In this document: piece after piece, positions 37,069 to 45,638 of the stretch | Layout: each line of letters begins with the position of its first letter | Position numbering within the stretch: position 1 is the stretch's first letter | Origin: JADJNW01 sp964526645 | Lineage (GTDB): Bacteria > Bacteroidota > Bacteroidia > Chitinophagales > Saprospiraceae | DNA: 64,000 bases | Assembly (NCBI GenBank): GCA_964526645.1 | Contig: CAZGJN010000003.1 | Span: 136,303 to 200,302 of the forward strand | Direction: 5' to 3' | The notes under the pieces: model-generated | Told to the model about the DNA's origin: nothing | Database searches by the model: none | The model's input: only the letters and a program-made list of their open reading frames with translations | Position numbers and translations under genes: made by a program

Positions 37069-37085
37069 ACTTTGTATTTCAAAGT
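37069..37085. promoter_or_regulatory. Operator 2 of the creD cluster: ACTTTG-N5-CAAAGT
   Basis: A perfect 6-bp inverted repeat, ACTTTG (37069–37074), TATTT, CAAAGT (37080–37085), between the regulator's stop and the creD start 44 bp downstream. Spacing and arms are the same as operator 1; the loop differs, as expected for a protein-binding site. Confidence 0.7.
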
Positions 37086-37128
37086 ACTTTAAATTTTTAT
37101 AACCATACAAAATCAGGAAACATCCGCC

Positions 37129-38433
37129 ATGCAAAAGTTTAGTAACTGGCTGAAGCAGTCTTTGTTTGTAAAATTAGTCTCCATCGGATTTTTGGTGTTG
37201 ATCTTACTCATTCCCAATACCATGATTCAGGGTTTAATTTATGAACGACAAAACCGCCAACAGGAAGTTTTTAGAGAAGTGAGCCAATCTTGGGGCGCAC
37301 CCCAAACAATCATCGGCCCCGTATTGACCATCCCTTACAATCGCTGGACGGAATACGATGGTAAAAAAACAGCGATCCAGGAAATTGCCCATTTTCTGCC
37401 GCTGACACTCGCAATAGAAGGCAATGCAGCCCACCAGGTGCGTCGGCGGGGTATTTTTGATGTCATTTTGTACCAATCCGATTTGACATTGAAAGGCACT
37501 TTCGAGCAGCCCGATTTTGTGGCTTTGCACATTGATCCGAAAGACGTTTTGTGGAATCAGGCCAAACTCTCTGTCGGTATTTCAAGCATGACGGGTATCA
37601 AAAGCATTATCAACCTCAATTGGAATGACACTACGCTTCGGATGGAATCCGGAACGGCTTACCCCAAGCTGCTACCGTCAGGGGTGAGCGTAGAAGTACC
37701 AATTGGGGCATTTGGAAAAAACTATACTTTTCACATTCCGATCAAAGTGAACGGAAGTGACTTCTTGCAATTTGAACCCGTGGGCAAGGAAACGAAAGTG
37801 GCGCTGCAATCCAACTGGCATTCGCCGAGTTTTGTAGGCAATCTATTGCCGGACAATCGAGCGATCACCAAAAGTGGCTTCACCGCTGCCTGGCAAGTAC
37901 TCGATTTGAATCGTAGCTATCCCCAAAGCTGGACGGGCGAGCAGTTTTCACTGGGGAGCGCTGCCTTTGGGGTTCGGTTTATCCAAGCGGTAGATGAATA
38001 TGCTAAAAATAACCGCTCTGCCAAATATGCCATCCTTGTTATTGGTCTGACCTTCCTGATTTATTTCTTTTTTGAAACCCTGCGGCGATTTCACATTCAT
38101 CCGTTTCAGTATTTTCTGGTAGGGTTGGCACTCAGTGTTTTCTACCTGCTGTTGTTGTCACTTTCTGAGCAAATCGGATTTAATTATGCTTACCTTGCTG
38201 CTTCAATAGCTACTATCAGCTTGATTGTGGTGTATAGCGCTTCAGTACTCAAAGTTGCAAGGCTGGTGATACAATTGACTTTACTCTTGGTAGCGATTTA
38301 CAGCTTCATTTTTATTGTCTTACAATTGGAGGATTATGCACTGCTGGCGGGCAGCCTGGGGATTTTTGTGGCATTGGCAGCCGTGATGTATTATTCAAGA
38401 AAAGTGGATTGGTACAATCTGGGAGGAAATTAA
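37129..38433 (+). CDS. creD: CreD family inner-membrane protein
   Basis: A 434-residue protein with one N-terminal helix (about 15–34, FVKLVSIGFLVLILLIPNTMI) and a large periplasmic domain (about 35–300, with WGAPQTIIGPVLTIPY). Five or so C-terminal helices (about 303–425) contain RFHIHPFQYFLVGLALSVFYLLLLSLSEQIGF, the CreD signature. In enterobacteria CreD is a target of the CreBC two-component system and affects envelope stress and beta-lactam response. Here no CreBC is present; control by the adjacent winged-helix protein is inferred. Confidence 0.92.
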   Translation: MQKFSNWLKQSLFVKLVSIGFLVLILLIPNTMIQGLIYERQNRQQEVFREVSQSWGAPQTIIGPVLTIPYNRWTEYDGKKTAIQEIAHFLPLTLAIEGNAAHQVRRRGIFDVILYQSDLTLKGTFEQPDFVALHIDPKDVLWNQAKLSVGISSMTGIKSIINLNWNDTTLRMESGTAYPKLLPSGVSVEVPIGAFGKNYTFHIPIKVNGSDFLQFEPVGKETKVALQSNWHSPSFVGNLLPDNRAITKSGFTAAWQVLDLNRSYPQSWTGEQFSLGSAAFGVRFIQAVDEYAKNNRSAKYAILVIGLTFLIYFFFETLRRFHIHPFQYFLVGLALSVFYLLLLSLSEQIGFNYAYLAASIATISLIVVYSASVLKVARLVIQLTLLLVAIYSFIFIVLQLEDYALLAGSLGIFVALAAVMYYSRKVDWYNLGGN

Positions 38434-38481
38434 AAAAAAAGTGCCTTTGGAAACGGCCGAAGCCTCCAAAGGCACTTTTTT
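38433..38481. terminator. Bidirectional intrinsic terminator
   Basis: Arms GTGCCTTTGGA (38441–38451) and TCCAAAGGCAC (38465–38475), flanked by an A-run and a T-run. It lies between convergent creD and groEL and should serve both. Confidence 0.88.
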
Positions 38482-38488
38482 ATAGCGA

Positions 38489-40126
38489 TCAATAATCATC
38501 GTCGTACATGCCGCCACCGCTGGGCATCGGAGGTGCCGGCGCAGCTTTTTTAGGCTTTTCATTGATGGTTACCTCTGTCATGAGCAACATGCTGGCGATA
38601 GAAGCCGCATTTTCCAGCGCAATTCGCGTCACCTTTGCCGGATCAATTACACCCGCTTTTTTCAAATCTTCGTACTGATCGGTACGGGCATTGTAACCAT
38701 AGCTACCCTTGCCGTTTAATACTTTCTGGAGTACCACGGAGCCCTCTGCGCCAGCATTTTCGGCGATATAACGCAATGGGGCTTCTAGCGCTTTGCGAAT
38801 GATTTCAATACCAATGTTTTCATCTTCGTTATTACCTTTCAGATTTTTTAGAGCAGCCATCGCCCGAACCAGAGCAACACCGCCGCCCGTCACAATCCCT
38901 TCTTCCACAGCTGCACGCGTGGCACTGAGGGCATCATTCACCCGATCTTTTTTCTCTTTCATTTCCACTTCGGTAGCGGCACCGACGTACAGAATAGCTA
39001 CACCGCCGGAGAGCTTGGCGAGGCGTTCTTGCAGTTTTTCTTTGTCATAACTGGAGGTAGCGCTCTCGATTTGCTGCTTGATTTGATTCACCCGCGCCTT
39101 GATCTGATCAGCAGGGCCAGCACCATTCACAATCGTGGTATTGTCCTTGTCAATCGTCACTTTTTCGGCTTGCCCCAGGTCATTTAGTTCTACATTTTCT
39201 AATTTATACCCCTTTTCCTCACTGATCACAGTGCCACCAGTAAGAATCGCGATGTCCTCCAGCATAGCTTTGCGGCGGTCGCCAAAACCGGGTGCTTTTA
39301 CGGCTACCACTTTCAGGGAGCCGCGCAAACGATTGACTACCAGCGTTCCCAGTGCCTGGCTTTCTACATCTTCAGCAATAATAAGGAAGGGGCGGCTGGT
39401 GCTCACTACTTTTTCCAGGATGGGCAAAATTTCTTGTAGGTTAGCGATTTTTTTGTCGGTAAGCAGTATCAGCGGATTTTCGTATTCCGCCTTCATCGTT
39501 TCGGTATTCGTTACGAAGTAGGGCGACAAATAACCCCGATCAAACTGCATACCACTTACTTCTTCCACGTAGGTATCCGTGCCTTTTGCCTCTTCCACGG
39601 TGATCACGCCATCAACCGTCACGCGTTTCATGGCATCAGCGATTAGCTTACCAATTTCCTCGTCGTTATTAGCCGAGATCGTTGCTACTTGTTCGATTTT
39701 ATCAAAATTATTGCTGACAATCTCGGCTTGCTTTTGAATAGCTTCTACGACTACTCTGGTCGCTTTGTCAATACCGCGTTTTAAATCCATTGGATTTGCG
39801 CCAGCTGTGAGGTTTTTCAGTCCATCGGTGATGATTGCCTGGGCTAAGATCGTTGCAGTAGTGGTACCATCGCCGGCAATGTCCGCCGTTTTGGAAGCAG
39901 CTTGTTTGATGATTTGGGCCCCCATATTTTCGATGGGGTCTTCCAGTTCGATTTCTTTTGCTACCGTCACGCCGTCTTTTGTCACTTGCGGTGCCCCAAA
40001 ACTTTTCTGAATGACGACATTTCGCCCCTTTGGACCCAGGGTTACTTTCACGGCATTTGCCAGCTTGTCAATTCCTTTTTTCAGTTTTTCCTGGGCAGTC
40101 GTATCATAAGAGATTTGCTTTGCCAT
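38489..40126 (-). CDS. groEL: Chaperonin GroEL (Hsp60)
   Basis: A 545-residue 60-kDa chaperonin that refolds proteins in the cavity closed by GroES. The start is MAKQISYDTTAQEKLKKGID. KVTLGPKGRNVVIQ and the ATP-binding AGDGTTTATILAQA are intact, and the C-terminal equatorial part has GGVALVRA and LLMTEVTI. The C-terminal tail is PSGGGMYDDDY, with one GGM and an acidic end, not the repeated GGM tail of E. coli. It lies 41 bp after groES in the same direction. Confidence 0.98.
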   Translation of the reverse strand: MAKQISYDTTAQEKLKKGIDKLANAVKVTLGPKGRNVVIQKSFGAPQVTKDGVTVAKEIELEDPIENMGAQIIKQAASKTADIAGDGTTTATILAQAIITDGLKNLTAGANPMDLKRGIDKATRVVVEAIQKQAEIVSNNFDKIEQVATISANNDEEIGKLIADAMKRVTVDGVITVEEAKGTDTYVEEVSGMQFDRGYLSPYFVTNTETMKAEYENPLILLTDKKIANLQEILPILEKVVSTSRPFLIIAEDVESQALGTLVVNRLRGSLKVVAVKAPGFGDRRKAMLEDIAILTGGTVISEEKGYKLENVELNDLGQAEKVTIDKDNTTIVNGAGPADQIKARVNQIKQQIESATSSYDKEKLQERLAKLSGGVAILYVGAATEVEMKEKKDRVNDALSATRAAVEEGIVTGGGVALVRAMAALKNLKGNNEDENIGIEIIRKALEAPLRYIAENAGAEGSVVLQKVLNGKGSYGYNARTDQYEDLKKAGVIDPAKVTRIALENAASIASMLLMTEVTINEKPKKAAPAPPMPSGGGMYDDDY

Positions 40127-40167
40127 ATTTTCAATGTTTTAAATGATAAAAAGGGGGTGAAAAAAAA

Positions 40168-40446
40168 TTACAAAATGACCAGAATTTCATCTTCGCGCAT
40201 AATGAGGTACTCCTCTCCGTCGAGTTCTACTTTTTGACCGGCGTACTTGCCGTACAAAACGATGTCGCCTACCTGAACAGTCATCATGTTGCCATCTTTT
40301 CCAGTACCTACCGCTACCACTTCTCCTTTTTGTGGTTTTTCCTTTGCCGTGTCAGGAATAATGATACCACCTTTAGTCACTTCTTCTGCGGCAGCCACTT
40401 TGATTACGACGCGATCGCTGATTGGTTTTAGCTTAACATTACTCAT
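40168..40446 (-). CDS. groES: Co-chaperonin GroES
   Basis: A 92-residue co-chaperonin that caps GroEL. It has the start LKPISDRVVIKVAAAEEVTKGGIIIPD (mobile loop included) and the end EDEILVIL. The start codon at 40446 is conventional. It forms the groESL operon with the gene 41 bp downstream. No convincing CIRCE pair is present upstream, so heat control by HrcA cannot be supported. Confidence 0.97.
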   Translation of the reverse strand: MSNVKLKPISDRVVIKVAAAEEVTKGGIIIPDTAKEKPQKGEVVAVGTGKDGNMMTVQVGDIVLYGKYAGQKVELDGEEYLIMREDEILVIL

Positions 40447-40605
40447 TGCAATAAATCTTTTAGTTAAAAAAAATCGGGTTTATGGAGCATAAAAATTTAA
40501 GCCTTGCTCTTGACGAAAAGCCTATCAATTAAGATGCCAGTCGAGTAAAATCCTCTTTTTGTCATAAAAAATAGCACTCGAAGTGTCAAATTGGCATGTA
40601 TTTTA

Positions 40606-41736
40606 TCAGGGTATTTTTGATTGCAAAAGCGCTATTAAAGGCTGAATGGCTTTTGTCCAGTGATAGGTTTCATAAAAAGAATCTGGTGTAGGTACGCCGG
40701 CGTTGCTGAGGGCTTGGATGAGTAGTGCCGTCAGTTGCTCCCAATTTTCATCCTCTGCCAGTAGCAGTTTGTCCCCGCATAATTGCTGTTCAACACCTTT
40801 TGCACCTGTTTTAGTAGAAACGACGCTCGTACCCCAGGCAATCGCTTCTATGATTTTGGTTTTTACACCCCCGCCTGTCAAAATGGGATTGATCACTACA
40901 TCCGCCGCTTTGATGTAAGTGTCAATATCTTCTACAAACCCCAGATAGTCAATGTGTTGAGCTTGCATGTTTTTAATGTAGTGTAGCTCGTTTGGCAAAC
41001 CGCCACCGCAGAGGAGAATTCGATAAGGTTGTTTCATTTTTGGCAACAGCAAAGGGTTGATATCGTGCACAATGTGCTTTACTGCTTGTTGATTGGGCTT
41101 GTAAGATTGAGGACCAAAAAACAAAACCAACTTTTCATTTGCCAAAAGGCGATGCCTGCGCCGAATCTCCTGATTTGCAAACTGCCTGTCATTTGGAGCT
41201 TCGGTGAGCCGAGTGCCATAAGGAACGACTACACATTTAGTGGGTACAAGCCTAAACTGGAGCAAGGCTTCCTTCATATCTTCCGGCGAAATAAATACTA
41301 AAAAATCGGCACTGCGATACATCAAGTACTCGATAGGATAAAGCAAGCGCCACCACCATTTGCCAATGGAGCGAAAGCGCTGAAACTCAATGTTGTGCAC
41401 ATAAATAATCAAGCGAATACCAAGCCATCGGGTGATTGGCAAGAGCATAAGCCCCATAAAAGGCTGTTGGATGATGCAAATCTGAATATTTTTTTTTCTG
41501 AAAAATTGGAAAAAACGCCAGGCGACAAAAGGATTGAAGTACTTAAAAAAACGATCAGCGAATAAGGACTCCAGCCGAAAAGGCAAGCCATCAGCTGTGT
41601 TATTCGATGAGGAAATGACCGTCACAGAAGCTTCTTTCGATAAAAATTCGCAAAAGCCAAAAGCCGCCTGTTGCCCGCCATTGAGTGGTGGTACAAAGCG
41701 ATAAGGAATCACTACCGCTATGTGGTGCGCTATCAC
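40606..41736 (-). CDS. Family 4 glycosyltransferase
   Basis: A 376-residue GT-B glycosyltransferase. The N-terminal domain contains VVIPYRFVPPLNGGQQAAFGF. The donor-binding domain has LCGGGLPNELHYIKN and GGVKTKIIEAIAWGTSVVSTKTGAKGVE (about 275–300), with the EX7E-like motif of GT4. It uses a nucleotide sugar in the cytoplasm, probably for cell-surface polysaccharide. The GTG start overlaps the YfhO stop (GTGA), so the two are translationally coupled. Confidence 0.86.
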   Translation of the reverse strand: MIAHHIAVVIPYRFVPPLNGGQQAAFGFCEFLSKEASVTVISSSNNTADGLPFRLESLFADRFFKYFNPFVAWRFFQFFRKKNIQICIIQQPFMGLMLLPITRWLGIRLIIYVHNIEFQRFRSIGKWWWRLLYPIEYLMYRSADFLVFISPEDMKEALLQFRLVPTKCVVVPYGTRLTEAPNDRQFANQEIRRRHRLLANEKLVLFFGPQSYKPNQQAVKHIVHDINPLLLPKMKQPYRILLCGGGLPNELHYIKNMQAQHIDYLGFVEDIDTYIKAADVVINPILTGGGVKTKIIEAIAWGTSVVSTKTGAKGVEQQLCGDKLLLAEDENWEQLTALLIQALSNAGVPTPDSFYETYHWTKAIQPLIALLQSKIP

Positions 41737-44264
41737 TTTTTGCCTTTTCTTGCCTTTGGTTTTGGTTTGTTTTTTTGCGGCACTGTTTTTTCCTTAGGTG
41801 TACGTTTTTCGGGCTTAGGGGCTTTTAGCGCCTCCTGATAAGATTGATAAGCTGAGAAACCACCAAAACCGAGCAACCCAAGCAATAAAATGGAAGAAAA
41901 AATAGCAGAAAGCAACTTGCCCGTCTGGTATGATTGGGGTTCAAACTTAAACTCAACGCTGTGCTGCCCAGCGGGTATTCGCAGTGCCCTGAGAATATAG
42001 TTGCTGCGAATGTGAGACACCGGTTTCCCGTCAATATAAGCCTGCCAACCTTTGTCGGGACCGTACCAAACCTCAGAGAAAACAGCCAGTTGCTCACTTT
42101 TTGCATTGCTTTGATAAACAAGATAGTTGGGTTCGTATTTTGTCAGGCTGATGCTATTGGTAGAATCCTTTTTGATGTTTAAACCTTCCAAATAGTTGGA
42201 AAATTCGCTATGGATAATTGCCTGTTCCGCAGGATTAAAAGTGGTTAAGGCATCAATTTCCTGGTTGGCGGAATTCACGATCAGCGTTTGGCTCACAAAC
42301 CAGGCATTGCCTAAGGCTCCCATGTTGATTTGCACTTCCGGTTGTCCGTTTGTATCTCTGGTGATGTAGTATTTGGTATTTAACATATTCACCACTTTCT
42401 CGTTGTTTTTGAGCAAGTGGCGGTCAATAATATCCTGGTAGCGTTGCAATTTGGCGGCGTTATAACCACCGAGTGATTTATGAAAATAGGAAGTTGGGAA
42501 AGCCGCTTCAAAAGTGCTCACAGACAAATCCAGTACCCTGAAATTGGGGTCTTGATCTTTCAGAATCACTTCATCCACAGGCCGGGGTTTGAAATTGACA
42601 TTTTGTGTTGTTTTGCTTACAAAACTATTACTATCCAAGTAGCGTCTGCCTACTGTCCAGACATCAAACATTACTAAGATGCCTAAACCTATGATTAATA
42701 CACTCTTCTGTATTTTTTTATTCACAAAAGCCCAAACCAAGCCTCCGCTGAGCGCTACCAACAAAAAGGCTCGGAAAGCATCGCCTCGCATTAATGCCTG
42801 CCGATCTGCTATGACTGCGCTTAGGTTGTAGCCAGCTCTTTCCAGGTCAGTGTCCCTCAACCCTGCAAAAGAAAACATGGAGGGCCCTAATATTGCAAAA
42901 AACAGACTGACGGTGAGTGCAATGCCGCCACCTATCGCTAAGCTTATCATAATCAATCTCTTATTGCTGTTGCTTTTCAATATCTCACCTAAGGCTAAAA
43001 AACCCAGCATCGGTACTAAAAGTGCAGTGACGCTCAGCACAGAATTAGGCGTTCTAAACTTATTGTACAATGGGAAATAGTTGAAAAACAGTTCGTTAAA
43101 CCATTCTAAATTTTTACCCATCGAGAGTAGGAAGGTCAATAAAGTACCAATGGCGAGCCACCACTTGGCAGCACCTTTCACCAAAATCAAGCCCATGAGG
43201 AAAAATAGTACCACCGTTGCCCCAAAGTAAGCAGGACCACTCGTAAAAGGTAGCGCCCCCCAGTACAAGGGTGCTTTAAAATCTTCGGGTAGCCTTGCAC
43301 CTCGATTCGATAGGTCTTCCCGAATAGCAGAATTTTTCCATAGAGGTTCCTGTGAGCCACCGCCCACTACACCCGGTATGAAAGCGGCAAATAAATCCAA
43401 GGTATTATTGCTCCACTGCATGGCGTAATCCCAAGAAAGCCCTTCTACGGCGCTGCTGGAGGTCTCGTCTGTGTTCGCATCCTTTTCCAGGATGGGCTTG
43501 CCGCGCATGGTGTCCTGGGCGTATTCATAGGTTGGTAGGAGGTTGGAGGCGGCAGAAGCTATGGCAACCAGCCCGCTCAATACCAGCATGGCTGTTGCTT
43601 TGGCAAAATGAGTGATTTCCTTTTTTAGGATACTATCTACCAATTGTGCAAGGCCAAATATCAATAGCGTTATAAAAAAGTAATAGGTCATCTGGACGTG
43701 GTCGGAGAGCAGCGAAAGCCCCAGCCCCAGCCCAAAGAGCAGGCTGCCCCAGAGGTATTGTTTACGAAAAGCCATCATAATACCTGCTGCCATGAACGAA
43801 AGGTAGGCGATCGCGTTGAGTTTGGAAGCATGCCCGGCTTCGTACAGGATCAGGTTATTGGTGGTAAACCCAAAGGCTAATGCGCCAATGGCACTCAACC
43901 AGGGATTCACACCCAGACAAGCCAGCAGTATGTAAAAACCGGTCATGGCTACAAAAAAATTGCCGATAGGCTCTTTGATGCCCAATCGCCCCAGTTTATC
44001 TGCCCAGCGGAGCGTGTTGCCATCCCGGATGGTATTTATTTTATAGGTTGGCATGCCACCAAACATCGCATTAGTCCAGAGTGCTGTTTTACCAGTTTTT
44101 TCCTTAAATGCACGCACTTCCTGCGACATCCCCATGTACTGCATAATATCACCCTGTGGCAACACTTTCCCCTCCAACTGTGGGTAAAAATAGATTGCCG
44201 ATAGCACCAAAAAAGCCAGCAATACAGCAATATGAGTGAGAGATTTGGTAATAAAAGAATTCAT
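41733..44264 (-). CDS. YfhO family polytopic membrane protein
   Basis: An 843-residue membrane protein with about 13 helices, a long periplasmic C-terminal region and one last helix (about 785–808). It ends in a Lys/Pro-rich tail (KNKPKPKARKGKK). The N-terminal pattern MGMSQEVRAF, NAMFGGMPTYKI fits the YfhO family, GT-C-like proteins that in Gram-positive bacteria glycosylate teichoic acids. Here the acceptor is unknown. It is coupled to the GT4 gene downstream and preceded by gpsA at 37 bp, likely one transcript. Confidence 0.85.
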   Translation of the reverse strand: MNSFITKSLTHIAVLLAFLVLSAIYFYPQLEGKVLPQGDIMQYMGMSQEVRAFKEKTGKTALWTNAMFGGMPTYKINTIRDGNTLRWADKLGRLGIKEPIGNFFVAMTGFYILLACLGVNPWLSAIGALAFGFTTNNLILYEAGHASKLNAIAYLSFMAAGIMMAFRKQYLWGSLLFGLGLGLSLLSDHVQMTYYFFITLLIFGLAQLVDSILKKEITHFAKATAMLVLSGLVAIASAASNLLPTYEYAQDTMRGKPILEKDANTDETSSSAVEGLSWDYAMQWSNNTLDLFAAFIPGVVGGGSQEPLWKNSAIREDLSNRGARLPEDFKAPLYWGALPFTSGPAYFGATVVLFFLMGLILVKGAAKWWLAIGTLLTFLLSMGKNLEWFNELFFNYFPLYNKFRTPNSVLSVTALLVPMLGFLALGEILKSNSNKRLIMISLAIGGGIALTVSLFFAILGPSMFSFAGLRDTDLERAGYNLSAVIADRQALMRGDAFRAFLLVALSGGLVWAFVNKKIQKSVLIIGLGILVMFDVWTVGRRYLDSNSFVSKTTQNVNFKPRPVDEVILKDQDPNFRVLDLSVSTFEAAFPTSYFHKSLGGYNAAKLQRYQDIIDRHLLKNNEKVVNMLNTKYYITRDTNGQPEVQINMGALGNAWFVSQTLIVNSANQEIDALTTFNPAEQAIIHSEFSNYLEGLNIKKDSTNSISLTKYEPNYLVYQSNAKSEQLAVFSEVWYGPDKGWQAYIDGKPVSHIRSNYILRALRIPAGQHSVEFKFEPQSYQTGKLLSAIFSSILLLGLLGFGGFSAYQSYQEALKAPKPEKRTPKEKTVPQKNKPKPKARKGKK

Positions 44265-44301
44265 AAAATTTTATTTTCAATCAATTGGTTATCAATTTTT
44301 T

Positions 44302-45339
44302 TTAAATAAAATCCACGTCCACATCGTAAGGGTAAGTCATCAGAAAATCAATCGCTTTGTCAATATCAAAATCTTTAAAAACAATATTGTAAATAATTTG
44401 CGTAATCGGCGCTCTTAGCTTGTAGTAGGAAGCCAGTTGCACTGCCATTTTTAGTGTACGAACGCCTTCGGGCAATTCCGGCATTGTAGCCAGGATGTCA
44501 TTGGTTTTCTCACCAGCGCCCAGGCGATAGCCAAAGGTAAAGTTACGGCTTTTTTTGCTGGTAGCAGTAGCGATGAGGTCGCCGATGCCAGCAGTGCCAA
44601 AAAAAGCGCTTGTAGTAGCCCCCATTGCTTTACCAAAATACATCATTTCCATCAATCCACGTGTGAGCAGCATTGCCTGCAAGTTTTTTCCCAAGCCTTT
44701 GCCGCGCAAGATACCAGAGCCTACTGCCATAATATTTTTTAAAGCACCTGCCAATTCAGCGCCGAGGATATCATAAGAACCAAATACATGAAATTGCTTG
44801 CTACTCAAGGCTTTTTTACCCAACTGAAATACTTCGTCAAATTTGCTGCCGATCACCGTGGCAGTCGGTAAGCCCTCCATGATCTCCGTAGCCAGATTCG
44901 GTCCTGCCAAACAGCCTACCCGCGCCACCGAGCTTTCTTGAAGAATGACTTCGCTCATGGTGCTTACATCTGCTCGCTTTAGGGGTATGGAATCATCGGT
45001 TTCATCCAAATTGACATCAAAGCCCTTCGTGCCGTGTATCATAATATGGTAAGGACGTAAAAAAGGCCCTAAATCCCGCATCATACGCCGAAAATTGGCA
45101 GAAGGAACCACCGGAAAAATCAACAGGCAACGCTTAGCCACCTCCTCCAAATCGCTGGTCGCCTTTACACGCGGGGATACCGCCACGCCAAAGTTGTGGT
45201 GCGCCCGATTGATCGTGTCCACCACCGCTGCTTTTCTACTGTATAAAAGGACTTCCGTATTGTGAGCCAGCAAATTGGCGATGGCCGTACCAAAACTGCC
45301 TGCACCGACCACGCCTACCGGTTTTTCTGATTTGGGCAT
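44302..45339 (-). CDS. gpsA: Glycerol-3-phosphate dehydrogenase (NAD(P)+)
   Basis: A 345-residue enzyme making sn-glycerol 3-phosphate from dihydroxyacetone phosphate for phospholipids. The Rossmann loop is VGAGSFGTAIA. The central LAGPNLATEIMEGLPTATVIGS, the catalytic Lys in GALKNIMAVGSGI, and FGTAGIGDLIATATSKKSRNF are all typical. Length is normal. A TACATTTG −7 element lies 26 bp upstream of its start. It precedes yfhO by 37 bp. Confidence 0.95.
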   Translation of the reverse strand: MPKSEKPVGVVGAGSFGTAIANLLAHNTEVLLYSRKAAVVDTINRAHHNFGVAVSPRVKATSDLEEVAKRCLLIFPVVPSANFRRMMRDLGPFLRPYHIMIHGTKGFDVNLDETDDSIPLKRADVSTMSEVILQESSVARVGCLAGPNLATEIMEGLPTATVIGSKFDEVFQLGKKALSSKQFHVFGSYDILGAELAGALKNIMAVGSGILRGKGLGKNLQAMLLTRGLMEMMYFGKAMGATTSAFFGTAGIGDLIATATSKKSRNFTFGYRLGAGEKTNDILATMPELPEGVRTLKMAVQLASYYKLRAPITQIIYNIVFKDFDIDKAIDFLMTYPYDVDVDFI

Positions 45340-45364
45340 TACACTTTTTTGTAGCTAAGTCCCG

Positions 45365-45372
45365 CAAATGTA
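45365..45372 (-). promoter_or_regulatory. Candidate −7 element (TACATTTG) of gpsA
   Basis: Exact TAnnTTTG match on the minus strand, 26 bp upstream of the gpsA start. No −33 box at standard spacing. Confidence 0.4.
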
Positions 45373-45528
45373 CAGTTTAATCTCAAAGTTTCCTGCTTAG
45401 CGTCAAAAGTTTAATCTTTGATGTTTTGAATGAATCTGCTACTTTTACAATACTTGTGCAACGTTTCGGTGTTTTTTTGCGTTAAAGGATGTATTCTTAA
45501 AAAAGTTAGTCGTATTCAATTGAAACTG

Positions 45529-45560
45529 TTTTGTTTTTTTCTTAACAAAAAATATATTTG
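45529..45560 (+). promoter_or_regulatory. Bacteroidetes-type promoter of the caspase operon
   Basis: TTTTG (45529–45533), 19-bp spacer, TATATTTG (45553–45560): both boxes and the spacing fit the Bacteroidetes housekeeping consensus. It leaves a 5' leader of about 70 bp before the ATG at 45639. It is the best promoter in the window. Confidence 0.65.
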
Positions 45561-45638
45561 ACCACCAAAATATAAAACCTGAACTTCAAACACAATTTTA
45601 ATATCAAACCCAACAACCTATAAACCTATCAATTCAAC

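Noticed and set aside
40572..40590. TAGCACTC upstream of groES as a CIRCE/HrcA half-site
   Set aside because: The second arm GAGTGCTA is missing (GAAGTGTC instead, with only a 4-bp palindrome around CGA), and it is about 125 bp from the start codon.
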